Below are positions 27,764 through 36,188 of a stretch of DNA of 44,141 nt, piece after piece. Below the pieces are notes generated by a model. That model worked only from the letters and a program-made list of their open reading frames with translations, had not been told where the DNA came from and did not search any database. The DNA is from a virus, in the IMG/VR virus record IMGVR_UViG_3300036852_000049, positions 1 to 44,141 of that record; one strand, given 5' to 3'. The position numbers were made by a program, and so were the translations under genes. The stretch's first letter is position 1. The number at the start of each line of letters is the position of its first letter.

Positions 27764-29261
27764 CGAGCCCTTCGGCCAAGTACTTCTGCATCGGCTTAGA
27801 GGTGTACGTCTTGGCTGTCAGCCAGTTCATGGCAGTCAAGGGGATGCCCGTTATGGGGTTGCCGTAGGCCATCTGCTGGGCGAGCTGGCCGCTGGTCGGG
27901 TTCGCAACGCCCTTCAGGGCTTCGCCCAGTCGAGCGACATCCGATAGCGGTCCTTGCATGGCCCCGGTGCGCAGTGCATCGCCCTGCTGCCGGAGCATTG
28001 ACGCAAGACGCGCAGCGCTCACATTGCCGCCTTCGCTGACGTTACCCTTGGACAGTGCCTTGTATGCCGCCCACTGGGCCCGGGCCATCTTCCATGCCTC
28101 TTGGTCGGCGGGGCTCAGACTCTGCTCTGCCGCCCGATCCAGCGCATCACGTACGGTCGTCAGGGCTTGGCCCAGTATCGAATTCTCGCTACGAAACGCG
28201 CTTTTCGCATCGCTGGAGATGGTCGAGCGGATTTCCTTGTAGGCTGTCCCCGTCAGGTTCCCCTGCGCGGCCAGATCGAGCCCCTTGTTCACAAGGCTAT
28301 CGATTGGCTCGCTCTTGAACGAGATGCGCGCCGCATTGGCCGAGTCGATCTGAGTCAGTGCGTCGAAGAAGTCGTTGCCGAGCTGGGGGGACGTGGCCTG
28401 CTCCAGCCGGTCGAACTTGCTGCGAATAGCTTTCTTGGCCGCTGCAAAAGTGCGCTCGCCCAAGTCATCGGCGCTCTGTCCCATGGCGGAGGCTGCTGCG
28501 CGGTTGAGCGCCGTCTGGTTCGCCAAGCCGCGGGCCTGCATGGTTCCGGACGATCCGGGGGAACGGGCGAGGTAGTTCTCGAAGCCCTGTATCGCCGCGT
28601 TCTGGGTCGTCTGCCCCGGGGTCAGTTTGTAGCCCAGCCGGTCTGCTGCTGCCTGCGCCTCTGGAGAAAGCGCCGTCCCCGTGGCGCCTGCGGGACGAAG
28701 AAATCGCGCCGCTCCCAAGCCAATGGCACCGCCCGCCGCGCCGCCTGTGGCACCGACTGCGCCACGCTTGAGCCGGTCCTCGGCCGAACCGTAGGACAGC
28801 AGTTCAGGCAATGCATTGGCGGCGGCTGACCGGGCAATGAAGCCTAGGCCACTTGCGGCCCCGACGGGCACCGCCATAGCCGGCGCTGCCTCCCCAATCC
28901 CTGTCGCGATGGGGTGCGCCTGTTTCAGCGGGGCGTAAAGGCGATCCTCTTCGTCGACCTCCTGCTTGAGGTCGGCCAGCTTGCGCTGGGATGGCGTGCT
29001 GCCGAGCACGGCATCGTTGAGGGTCGGCGTTTCAAACTTCGATTTGGCGCCGTAGTAAAGCTGCTGCACTCCCTGGCCGATCCGCGCAGTGGACTTGCCT
29101 GCCGCGATCAGCGCTGCCTCAAAGGGCCCTGTTTCGTCCGCCGCAGTCGGCTGTTTCGGGGCGCTCAGTGTGCGCTTGATGGCCGTTGCCATGTCGGCAT
29201 CGGACATGCCATCGGGGAACTCGACCAAGCCGAGCCCCGGCACGTCCACTCGCTGGCTCAT
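27672..29261 (-). CDS. Internal virion/ejection protein (large)
   Basis: 529 aa, coupled to the previous gene by ATGA. It begins VDVPGLGLVEFPDGMSDADM, followed by ATAIKRTL, a short domain that starts many phage internal virion proteins. The rest is long, Ala-rich and helical with Gly-rich hydrophobic patches (VGATGGAAGGAIGLGAARFL) that could insert into membrane. No lysozyme or transglycosylase motif was found. Podophages of this kind inject several such proteins to bridge the cell envelope; the assignment is by composition and position. Confidence 0.72.
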   Translation of the reverse strand: MSQRVDVPGLGLVEFPDGMSDADMATAIKRTLSAPKQPTAADETGPFEAALIAAGKSTARIGQGVQQLYYGAKSKFETPTLNDAVLGSTPSQRKLADLKQEVDEEDRLYAPLKQAHPIATGIGEAAPAMAVPVGAASGLGFIARSAAANALPELLSYGSAEDRLKRGAVGATGGAAGGAIGLGAARFLRPAGATGTALSPEAQAAADRLGYKLTPGQTTQNAAIQGFENYLARSPGSSGTMQARGLANQTALNRAAASAMGQSADDLGERTFAAAKKAIRSKFDRLEQATSPQLGNDFFDALTQIDSANAARISFKSEPIDSLVNKGLDLAAQGNLTGTAYKEIRSTISSDAKSAFRSENSILGQALTTVRDALDRAAEQSLSPADQEAWKMARAQWAAYKALSKGNVSEGGNVSAARLASMLRQQGDALRTGAMQGPLSDVARLGEALKGVANPTSGQLAQQMAYGNPITGIPLTAMNWLTAKTYTSKPMQKYLAEGLVKIGPDGKLVLGKAAGVLGNQQAKAFLGAE

Positions 29262-30568
29262 TCGATCATCCCCGTGGTCGGGTTGAAGCGCCTGACCGCG
29301 TTCGTCTCAGGCATCGGGACCTGATACATCGGAGCGTACTTCTTGAAGTCCTCCGGAACTTGCTGGAGGTTCTGCGAGTGCTGCTGGATCCGCTGGGTGT
29401 TGACCTTGGTAAGCACGCCGATGAGCGCCTTGATCTCGGGGGTGGTCATCTTGTCCACCCCACCACCGGAAGCGCGCTCCACAAGATCGCGCTCGTAGTT
29501 AGAGACCTGGCCTTGCCCCTTCATGGTCGAGGCACCTTCGAGGCTGACCTGTGCCGCCCCTTGGATCAACTTGCGGGTGTTCGCCAGCGTTTCATCGGCA
29601 CTCTTGCCCGTCACGCCAAGGGTCTGGCCGATCTGCAAGCCCAGCGTGCGCCAGTTCGAGCCCGGTCCCACGAGTGCCCCATTCTTAAGGGCTTGATCCA
29701 TTCGGGACAGCGTCTGGAGCGTCGTGGATGCTGCCTTGGCCGAATCGCGCGAGGTCGCCAAAGCTTCGGCAGCATTCTTGGCAAACGCCTCCCCGAAGCC
29801 CTTGTCAACGCTGACGCTGACCGAGGTCTTGCCGGCGTTGGCAATCTCCTTCTTGGCCTGGATGACCGGCGCATTGGGCAGGACCTGCCCTTCGGGACCG
29901 GGAACGACCAAATCCTGATAGGGATTCGATTCCTTCGGGATGACCGTTCCGGGCTTGGTCTGGAAGGGATTGACCGCCGTGCCGTTGACGAACTCACTTT
30001 TCACGCCAGACTTCCCTCCCTCTTGGAAGGTGCTGATCGGATTGGGCGAATTCACATCCACGAAACCCGTCCGCGCGGTGCCGTCCGGGTTGGGCAGATC
30101 GACCTTCTCCCACTTCGGCGCCTTGGTCTGCTGGGCGATGACCCCTCCCAGGAGGCTCCCGCCCGCCTGGGAAAGCGTCGGATTCTGACTTCCAAGGGCA
30201 ATGCGCATGGCCTCGCCCAGATCCGGGGACTTGCCCGGCTGATACCCGCTCGGGTTGTTCCCTTCGCTGGCCGGCGCTCCCTTGATGGCATCGACGAACC
30301 GGCCGACATCCGAAACTCCGGCTTGCTGCATCTGGCGCTGCATCTGCCCGGCCCGATCCATGCCCTTTCTGGCCATGTAGGCTTGGGCAAGCCTAGAGAT
30401 GCCTTCCAGCGGGCTTTGCCGGATTGCCACGCCCCCGATGGTCTGCGTGCCCGGCTGCTGCATGCTTTGCTGCATGAGCATCTGAGCCAGTGCTTGCTGG
30501 CGTTGAATGTCCGCCGCATCGGGCGTCTGGTTCGCCGGAGCCGAGGTGATGAACGGGTTTGCCATCAC
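29258..30568 (-). CDS. Internal virion/ejection protein
   Basis: 436 aa, starting at one of two adjacent ATGs (30568 or 30565) that overlap the upstream stop. The N-terminus is Gln/Met-rich and helical (QRQQALAQMLMQQSMQQPG, MDRAGQMQRQMQQAG). The C-terminal half contains ASTMKGQGQVSNYERDLVER, followed by an Ala/Gly turn, the pattern of the helical domain seen in phage DNA-ejection proteins. No enzymatic motif. It forms an operon with the genes on both sides. Confidence 0.75.
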   Translation of the reverse strand: MMANPFITSAPANQTPDAADIQRQQALAQMLMQQSMQQPGTQTIGGVAIRQSPLEGISRLAQAYMARKGMDRAGQMQRQMQQAGVSDVGRFVDAIKGAPASEGNNPSGYQPGKSPDLGEAMRIALGSQNPTLSQAGGSLLGGVIAQQTKAPKWEKVDLPNPDGTARTGFVDVNSPNPISTFQEGGKSGVKSEFVNGTAVNPFQTKPGTVIPKESNPYQDLVVPGPEGQVLPNAPVIQAKKEIANAGKTSVSVSVDKGFGEAFAKNAAEALATSRDSAKAASTTLQTLSRMDQALKNGALVGPGSNWRTLGLQIGQTLGVTGKSADETLANTRKLIQGAAQVSLEGASTMKGQGQVSNYERDLVERASGGGVDKMTTPEIKALIGVLTKVNTQRIQQHSQNLQQVPEDFKKYAPMYQVPMPETNAVRRFNPTTGMIE

Positions 30569-31533
30569 AGCGCTCCGTAGTCCACCATCAGGTAGCCGTC
30601 AGGATGGCGAGAGACGGCATGCGGCAGCACCCTCTCGACTTCATGTGCCATGACGCCGATGTAGATGCCCGGACCCCACGTCTTTCGGTACTCGGGCTTG
30701 TAGCGGAACTCATAAATTCCGAGACCCCGCTCGTGCGTTCCAATGCGCCGAATGTCCTGCTTGATCCCGATGTCCGAGCCCATGAGTGGGATGGCCGCCG
30801 CTCCGAGCCCGAAAAGCCCGTTCATGAACGAGTTCTGCCCCCCGACCTGGCTGTTGTAGGCATTGAGGTTGCCTTGGCCGGTCATCTGTGCGGCACCAAG
30901 GTAGTTCGCCCCCTGCGGGGTAGGCCCGAAGGTCGGGTTTTGGACCTGAGAACCTGTCCGAATGGCGTTCAGGAGGTTGATGGGCGCATTGGAATAGTAG
31001 TTCTGCTCCTGGATGCCCTGCTGCCTGGCCTGCTGGCCGACATCAATGCCCCTCAAGGCCGCCTGCATCCGGGCATCGTTTTCCTGCTGCCCCTGATCGC
31101 TCATCGCATTCTTGTAGGCTTCGGAACCGAGCCCAATGCCCTGATTCGCTAGCCTGGAGTCCAATGCCGCCCGGGAGCGGTCGAGCTGTGGCTGAAGCCG
31201 CGCCATGATGGCGTCCTGCGCCGTCTGCCCCGGGTTGATCTGTTGTGCAGGAAGCCCCTGCGGGCCCGGGATGTTGCCAAACACCCCCTTGACCGCATTC
31301 AGCCCCTCACCCTGAAGCCCCGCTAGCCCGAGGGATGTCTGGTTCTGCGCATTAAGCAGCTGCTGCCCGATTGGCGACAGGCTAACGGTCTGGGTATAGG
31401 GGACATCCTGGTTTCCCGTACCCGAGTAGGTCAGGTTCCCGTATGGGGTGATCTGATTGGTTCGGTTGCCTGCGGCTGTCGCCTCGGCCGCCCCCTTGTA
31501 GTCCGGGGCAGCGGGGGGATCAGGCTTTGACAT
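30565..31533 (-). CDS. Ejection/tail protein with S74-like C-terminal chaperone domain
   Basis: 322 aa from ATG 31533; an upstream start would overlap the GNAT gene further. The N-terminal 230 residues are Gln/Asn/Gly/Ala-rich and helical. The last ~75 residues (SDIGIKQDIRRIGTHERGLG, IYEFRYKPEY, IGVMAHEVERVLP, HPDGYLMVDY) match the layout of the peptidase S74 intramolecular chaperone domain ('SDxRlKtdI...Y.F.Y....IGvmAqeV...P.AV...dgy..VdY'). That domain is normally at the end of trimeric tail fibres. The Ser of the self-cleavage site is in the SD start. Confidence 0.8.
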   Translation of the reverse strand: MSKPDPPAAPDYKGAAEATAAGNRTNQITPYGNLTYSGTGNQDVPYTQTVSLSPIGQQLLNAQNQTSLGLAGLQGEGLNAVKGVFGNIPGPQGLPAQQINPGQTAQDAIMARLQPQLDRSRAALDSRLANQGIGLGSEAYKNAMSDQGQQENDARMQAALRGIDVGQQARQQGIQEQNYYSNAPINLLNAIRTGSQVQNPTFGPTPQGANYLGAAQMTGQGNLNAYNSQVGGQNSFMNGLFGLGAAAIPLMGSDIGIKQDIRRIGTHERGLGIYEFRYKPEYRKTWGPGIYIGVMAHEVERVLPHAVSRHPDGYLMVDYGAL

Positions 31534-31945
31534 GGCGCATCTCCAAGAAACGGCAGTCTTCGCGGAACATCGCGTAGACCAGGACATCCCCGTCCGGGTG
31601 AGCGTTCTTCAGGCGGGTTTCTAGCTTGAACCCCAGGCGTTCATCGAACTTGCGGGCTTCCATATTCGATTCCGGGACCAGCCCGGTTATCCGTCGCACT
31701 TTCAACTCGTTGAACGGATAGTGGAAGCAATACCACAAGTATTCGCGGCTCATCCACCGTTTGCCTATCCCTGCAACATGCATGCAGATAGACGCGCCAT
31801 TCCAGTAATCATAAACGACGCCGGCTATCAACCGGTTATTTTCCTCCAGCCCAATACCCCGCGCTGCCGACCAGCCAGCTATACCAATCTGCTCCGAGAC
31901 AAAACGACATACCCGCTCGTCTTGCCCGCAGACGATGGTCTTCAA
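31520..31945 (-). CDS. GNAT-family acetyltransferase
   Basis: 141 aa, start ATG 31945 overlapping the upstream stop as ATGA. The GNAT fold is recognisable from NRLIAGVVYDYWNGASICMH, KRWMSREYLWYCFHYPFNEL, and VRRITGLVPESNMEARKFDE, ending with RLGFKLETRLKNAHPDGDVL. The usual Arg/Gln-x-x-Gly-x-Gly loop is reduced, as often in phage GNATs. It is embedded between tail genes and is therefore expressed late. Target unknown; a virion protein or sugar substrate would fit its place. Confidence 0.82.
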   Translation of the reverse strand: MKTIVCGQDERVCRFVSEQIGIAGWSAARGIGLEENNRLIAGVVYDYWNGASICMHVAGIGKRWMSREYLWYCFHYPFNELKVRRITGLVPESNMEARKFDERLGFKLETRLKNAHPDGDVLVYAMFREDCRFLEMRHVKA

Positions 31946-33480
31946 AGTATCGAGCCTTGCCTCATGACAAGGTCGGTGGCAATCCAGTGCACGTCAATGC
32001 CTTGGCTGGCAACCTGCAATCGTGGCGCAGCGCAGTAACCCACCCCGGCAATACCCTGCCACTGTTTCTGAATGGTGTTCCCGCCACTCCACATGGCTGC
32101 GTCCCAGATGCTCGTGTCCCAGACCCCGGAGGTCGATGGGGCGTAGGATAGGGTGCTGATAACACCGGTATCGTCGAAATCGATGTTAATCCCCGAGCCG
32201 ATGGCTGGCGACCCATTGGTCGCGATGATCGGGCGCATCATCGTCCATTGCTTCAACTGCCCGGGCGTGCCAAAGTAGTTGAATGCCTGCTTCCCATCTG
32301 CGGCGATGTTCGATGTCCCGTCCGCATACCCGTTCCAGGCCCGGCAGACCACGCCATTCCCCCCAAAATAGGGGTTATCCTGGAACAGTTCCCAGCAGTT
32401 CGCCGGCCAGCCGGTGAAGTTGCACCATGACTTCGTAATGGTGTTCATCACATACTGTTCCTGAGTGCCCACCGCGACGGGGACGTTCAGGAACAGCATG
32501 TTTTGCTTCGGGAATGGAAGAACCTGCCAGCCAAAGGTCGATCCGTAGTTCGCGACCGCATCACTGACGGCATGCTGAATCTTGTCCGACAGCGCCGCGG
32601 TGAGGTTCAGCCGGGCCGACTGGAGCCCCTTGGACAGAGGAAGCAGCCCGTCCTGACAGACCAGCAAAAGGTCACCGCCGAACTTCTGGAGGCAGCGCCG
32701 GCCAATGGGGCTGCCAAGCTGCCACACCCCCAAAAGGGCGAAGGTGGAAGCCGAAGCGGGGTCAGTGCCCTGGTAGACTATCACTTCGCCTTTGCTCGTA
32801 ACGAAGACGAGCATGTCGTCCACACCCTGACCTCCATCGATTGTCCAAGTGCCGATAGCCATGATGTAGCCGCCCAGTTTGGCGACGTTCTGCAACGGGA
32901 AGGATGTCGCCGCGCCTTGGATAGCGTCCGTTCCCAGATACCACGCCTTGAGTGTCCCCGTTTCGACGAGCCAGATCCGGTGCTTGAACAGCGTAATTCC
33001 GATGGCCGTGGCAGTGTCGAGGCCGGTAACGCTGAAGGCGCCGCCGTCCGCGCCCCATGTGCTGCCGTCGAAGTAGCGCATCTTGTCCGCGCCATTGACC
33101 GCGAGGAGGTAGTTCCCGCCAGAGGTCGCGACATTGGTGTATTGCCAACGTCCATTGGTCATGCTGGAGACCGCCGCCGCACCGACGGCCCCGGCCGAGG
33201 TCACGTCATAGATCTTGGTGCCGACCCCGGCGAACATCTTCTCCGTAGCTCCTCCGGAGTAGGCCATGATGGTCTCGACTTGCCCCGTCATCCCCGTAGC
33301 ATGATTCGTATATCCCAGTCGCAGGGATATGTCCGATGTGGAGGGAAACCAGTTCTTCAGGTAGACCGCATCGAGCGGCTTCATGGCTCCCAGGGCATCG
33401 CGGGCGTTCCAGCCGCCCACGGGAGCCGCAAGCGAGGCCGGAATGCTTAGGTTAGGAGCCGTAGCCCGTGTCCGGGACAT
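31942..33480 (-). CDS. P22 gp10-like tail nozzle/DNA-stabilisation protein
   Basis: 512 aa from ATG 33480, chosen over a TTG at 33492 because of GGAAT upstream. The sequence is a beta-rich repeated W/G structure. The N-terminus APVGGWNARDALGAMKPLDA, followed by YLKNWFPSTSDISLRLGYTN, is diagnostic of the 'packaged DNA stabilisation/tail hub' family in BPP-1-like phages. Later segments such as GSPIGRRCLQKFGGDLLLVC and KSWCNFTGWPANCW fit a six-bladed propeller. It closes the tail tube below the adaptor. Confidence 0.87.
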   Translation of the reverse strand: MSRTRATAPNLSIPASLAAPVGGWNARDALGAMKPLDAVYLKNWFPSTSDISLRLGYTNHATGMTGQVETIMAYSGGATEKMFAGVGTKIYDVTSAGAVGAAAVSSMTNGRWQYTNVATSGGNYLLAVNGADKMRYFDGSTWGADGGAFSVTGLDTATAIGITLFKHRIWLVETGTLKAWYLGTDAIQGAATSFPLQNVAKLGGYIMAIGTWTIDGGQGVDDMLVFVTSKGEVIVYQGTDPASASTFALLGVWQLGSPIGRRCLQKFGGDLLLVCQDGLLPLSKGLQSARLNLTAALSDKIQHAVSDAVANYGSTFGWQVLPFPKQNMLFLNVPVAVGTQEQYVMNTITKSWCNFTGWPANCWELFQDNPYFGGNGVVCRAWNGYADGTSNIAADGKQAFNYFGTPGQLKQWTMMRPIIATNGSPAIGSGINIDFDDTGVISTLSYAPSTSGVWDTSIWDAAMWSGGNTIQKQWQGIAGVGYCAAPRLQVASQGIDVHWIATDLVMRQGSIL

Positions 33481-34351
33481 TGGCGATTCCAATCAGCACC
33501 TGGCTCGGACGTGGCGCAAAGGACAGCATGGGCGCCCCGCTGTCGTTCGCCTTGGCCAAGGAAAGTTCGCGCTCCCAATCGTTCTGATAGACCGGGCCGA
33601 ACCCTTTGACCGTGAAATATTTGTGCTTTAGCCCGGCGACCATGAGGCGGTCGGGAAAGATGCAGGTATCAGTATCCACCGTCAGGGAAGTCTTCCCCGC
33701 CGCAGCGGTGTCCGCCGCCCACTGGGTGGAGACATACTCCATGCCCAACTCTTCGTTGGAGGCAAGCGGCGGCCAGATCTGGAACGTGCCGCCGAGCCGG
33801 CGAAACCGCACCCTCGGGCCGGTGGCGATGAAGCCCGATTTGAGCCATTGCCATTGCTGGGGCGTCTCGGGTCCCAGCATCTCCCAATGCTTGGTCTTGT
33901 CCCACTGGGTTCTATCGATGGGACGATCGAAGTCACTCGGGTTGCTGTACTTCGTCTTGCAGAAGTTCAGGCTCACCCCCGTACCAGAGGACGAGGCCGT
34001 TGAGGAAATCGTCACCTGCGTTGCCGAGTCCACTGAGTTCACATAGACATCGCTCTTGATGCCCGTTCCGACGACCATGTAGGTGGTGTCGATTCCCGTC
34101 GTTGATGGGATGGCGGTCACTGTCGCCGACCCGCTGGTGACATTCCCCGTGGTCGTCGTGTAGTTCGTGGTGAAGCGGTATTCCCTGCACAATGCGTTCC
34201 ACTCATATTCCCGCTGAAGCTCGTAGCCCACCGCATTCAGCAGGGCCAGCTGCTGGATTGTGTCCTGCGCCGTGTTTCCCGCGACATAGGTCGGCACAAC
34301 GAGCCCCATCTCGCCCGTGGCCTGCTGGATCAGGGCGAGCATCGTGGTCAT
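33452..34351 (-). CDS. Head-tail adaptor protein (gp4-like)
   Basis: 299 aa. The N-terminal ~60 residues (MLALIQQATGEMGLVVPTYV, then QLALLNAVGYELQREYEWNA) form the helical core of podophage adaptor proteins that attach below the portal. A central Gly/Ser/Thr-rich beta insertion (residues 70-110) is followed by a conserved WDKTKHWEMLGPETPQQWQW segment. It overlaps the 217-aa gene upstream by four bases and the nozzle gene by 29. Confidence 0.85.
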   Translation of the reverse strand: MTTMLALIQQATGEMGLVVPTYVAGNTAQDTIQQLALLNAVGYELQREYEWNALCREYRFTTNYTTTTGNVTSGSATVTAIPSTTGIDTTYMVVGTGIKSDVYVNSVDSATQVTISSTASSSGTGVSLNFCKTKYSNPSDFDRPIDRTQWDKTKHWEMLGPETPQQWQWLKSGFIATGPRVRFRRLGGTFQIWPPLASNEELGMEYVSTQWAADTAAAGKTSLTVDTDTCIFPDRLMVAGLKHKYFTVKGFGPVYQNDWERELSLAKANDSGAPMLSFAPRPSQVLIGIANVPDTGYGS

Positions 34352-35001
34352 TGCGTTTCAACCTCTTTGCGCGGACGCCCCGGACCGCGCTTTTGGCTCA
34401 TCTCCTCCATGGCCTTTTTCATCTGTTCCATTTGCTCCTGCATTCGACGCATGCTTTCCTGATGCTCGCGTTGCTGGTCAGCCAGCTCCTTTTTCTTGGC
34501 CTCTAGCTCCTGAACCGCCAAGCTCACCGTCGAAACATCCTTGGCGACCGTCAGGTAACGGTGGGCCTTCTCCCGAAGAGCGAAGGGGCTCATGCCACCG
34601 GACATGCCCATGCGGTTCAGTTGCTCATCGCTCGCGTGGGCGATGTTCTCTACCGTATGGAACTTCTGCGCCCGCAGTTCTTCGGCCTGAGAGGGAGTCA
34701 AGAGCGGCCACTGGGACAGTGGCGTTCCGACCTGGCCCCCCTCGTTCTGGCTGTTCTTGAAGAACGCCCAGTGACGCGGGAACCGGGCTTTGTGGTCATC
34801 GCGCACTGGAACCTCGATCACTGACAGGGCATCGCCTGGCGCTTGGATACGCACCCAGACCGTATCCTCGAAGATCGGGCGTCCTTCGGCCTCGCTGCGA
34901 GCGGGAATATGCATGGGCCGGGAGAAGAATTTGACGATCATTCCGGCGTCAGGATCGCTGGCCCCGTGAAAATCGGGGTTGTTCATATCAGATGCGAGCA
35001 T
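34348..35001 (-). CDS. Virion-associated protein with coiled coil and AT-hook-like tail
   Basis: 217 aa from ATG 35001 (AAGG at eight bases; ATG 34986 is an alternative). Residues 1-90 form a beta-rich domain. A helical hairpin-like segment (LLTPSQAEELRAQKFHTVEN) resembles a helix-hairpin-helix, then residues 150-205 form a Gln/Glu/Met-rich coiled coil (QQREHQESMRRMQEQMEQMK). The C-terminus KRGPGRPRKE is a textbook AT-hook core (RGxGRPRK). Conserved next to the adaptor gene in related phages. It may contact packaged DNA. Confidence 0.77.
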   Translation of the reverse strand: MLASDMNNPDFHGASDPDAGMIVKFFSRPMHIPARSEAEGRPIFEDTVWVRIQAPGDALSVIEVPVRDDHKARFPRHWAFFKNSQNEGGQVGTPLSQWPLLTPSQAEELRAQKFHTVENIAHASDEQLNRMGMSGGMSPFALREKAHRYLTVAKDVSTVSLAVQELEAKKKELADQQREHQESMRRMQEQMEQMKKAMEEMSQKRGPGRPRKEVETQ

Positions 35002-35010
35002 TAAGGGCCT

Positions 35011-35694
35011 TCAAGGAGTTGAAGTCTGGACCGCGTTGACCATCGCGTGATGGCGGTGCCAGAGGTCCGCTTTCTGGCAATCCTTGTATTCCGGGAAGCA
35101 TGGGGCTCCGATGGTGTAATGATAAATCTTGGCCTGGGTATCTGGATACTCCATGACCAGATGATTCCATTCCTTCGGTAACTCCCCCACCTGATAATCC
35201 ATCAGCCACTCGAAGCGGTGCAGGTGGGAACCGGCCGAACGCATCACATACTCGGGCGTCAATACCCGGTTCGTGAGGTGCCCGCAGTTCCAGAGGATCA
35301 GGCTGGACCAGTTTTTGCATGGATAATCGTCGTTGCGCGCCCCGAGATACTTGACGGGATACTTGGTCTTGTAGTTGTGCTTGACGACCTGGACGGCGCT
35401 GCGGTAGTTGCGCAGGCTCCACAGTTCGGCGATGTCCGCATCGCAGACCATGTCGCCATCGGCGAAGATCGCCCAGCCGCCGAAGCCCATCAGGTGGGGG
35501 ACGAGAAAGCGCGAGTAGATGAACTCGTTTGACCCATCGCCGTGGTGCTCTTCGTAGCCGGCGAGGGTGTTCAGGGCGAGCGGATAGAAGCCCACCGGCT
35601 GGCTCGCTTTGGACAGCACCGACTGACAGAAGGTGTGATACGCCACACTCTCTCGCGCGTCATACCCGACGAAGATCGGGATCACTTCACGCAT
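35011..35694 (-). CDS. GT-A glycosyltransferase (GT8-like)
   Basis: 227 aa, MREVIPIFVGYDARESVAYH onward. The fold is GT-A: an N-terminal nucleotide-binding strand (IPIFVGYDARE) and the metal-binding FADGDMV (DGD at 79-81). Later come LILWNCGH (a conserved Trp-Asn-Cys turn) and WHRHHAM near the C-terminus supplying His residues. Length is short for GT8 but fits phage versions. It overlaps the methyltransferase end by 13 bases. It is the last of a four-gene sugar-modification cassette placed between capsid and tail genes. Confidence 0.85.
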   Translation of the reverse strand: MREVIPIFVGYDARESVAYHTFCQSVLSKASQPVGFYPLALNTLAGYEEHHGDGSNEFIYSRFLVPHLMGFGGWAIFADGDMVCDADIAELWSLRNYRSAVQVVKHNYKTKYPVKYLGARNDDYPCKNWSSLILWNCGHLTNRVLTPEYVMRSAGSHLHRFEWLMDYQVGELPKEWNHLVMEYPDTQAKIYHYTIGAPCFPEYKDCQKADLWHRHHAMVNAVQTSTP

Positions 35695-36188
35695 TCAAGC
35701 CTCATGTCGCGCATCTCGAAGTGATAGCGCGGCGTTGTTGCCTGGATGTCACGGAACCCTGCGGCGCGCAGCACTTCCTTCATCATGTCCGTGGTGTACC
35801 CCCACTTGTGGACCATGAGCGGATCCCTGTACCTCGGGTCGCCCCAGAAGACGTGCCAGCCCATCGACTTGGATATGGGCATCTTGTGCTTCACGCAGGC
35901 ATAGATGTAGGTGAGCACCTTTTCCATGCAGGGCAACTCAAGAATCAACTTGCCCCCGGGCTTGAGCACACGGCGCCACTCGGCCAGCAGATCGGCCACC
36001 TGCCATTGGTAGAAGTGCTCGATCACGTGGATCGCGATCGCCACGTCCGCGTGGTTGTCCTCGAACGGCAGCCGCCTCAGATCTACGCGGACATCGCCGT
36101 GTTCGAGATCGACGTTGATCCAGCCGGGCCAGAGGCATTTGCCCGAGCCGAGATTGAGTCCAATCCCAGGACTTTCCTCCACGCACAC
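35682..36188 (-). CDS. SAM-dependent methyltransferase (class I)
   Basis: 168 aa if it starts at GTG 36188; the frame is open to 36278 but no start has a good Shine-Dalgarno. The SAM-binding motif is at the very beginning (IGLNLGSGKCLWPGWINVDL), followed by LRRLPFEDNHADVAIAIHVI, EHFYQWQ and LLAEWRRVLKPGGKLILELP: the Methyltransf_11 pattern. Its 5' end overlaps the glycosyltransferase frame by ~100 bases, so either the C-terminus of that protein is reading into this gene or a frameshift joins them. Sugar O-methylation is the likely reaction, inferred from neighbours. Confidence 0.82.
   Translation of the reverse strand: MCVEESPGIGLNLGSGKCLWPGWINVDLEHGDVRVDLRRLPFEDNHADVAIAIHVIEHFYQWQVADLLAEWRRVLKPGGKLILELPCMEKVLTYIYACVKHKMPISKSMGWHVFWGDPRYRDPLMVHKWGYTTDMMKEVLRAAGFRDIQATTPRYHFEMRDMRLECVK

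Noticed and set aside
29186-30580. 464-aa plus-strand open frame
   Set aside because: It is the mirror of the two ejection-protein genes; Arg/Leu-rich composition and no motif.
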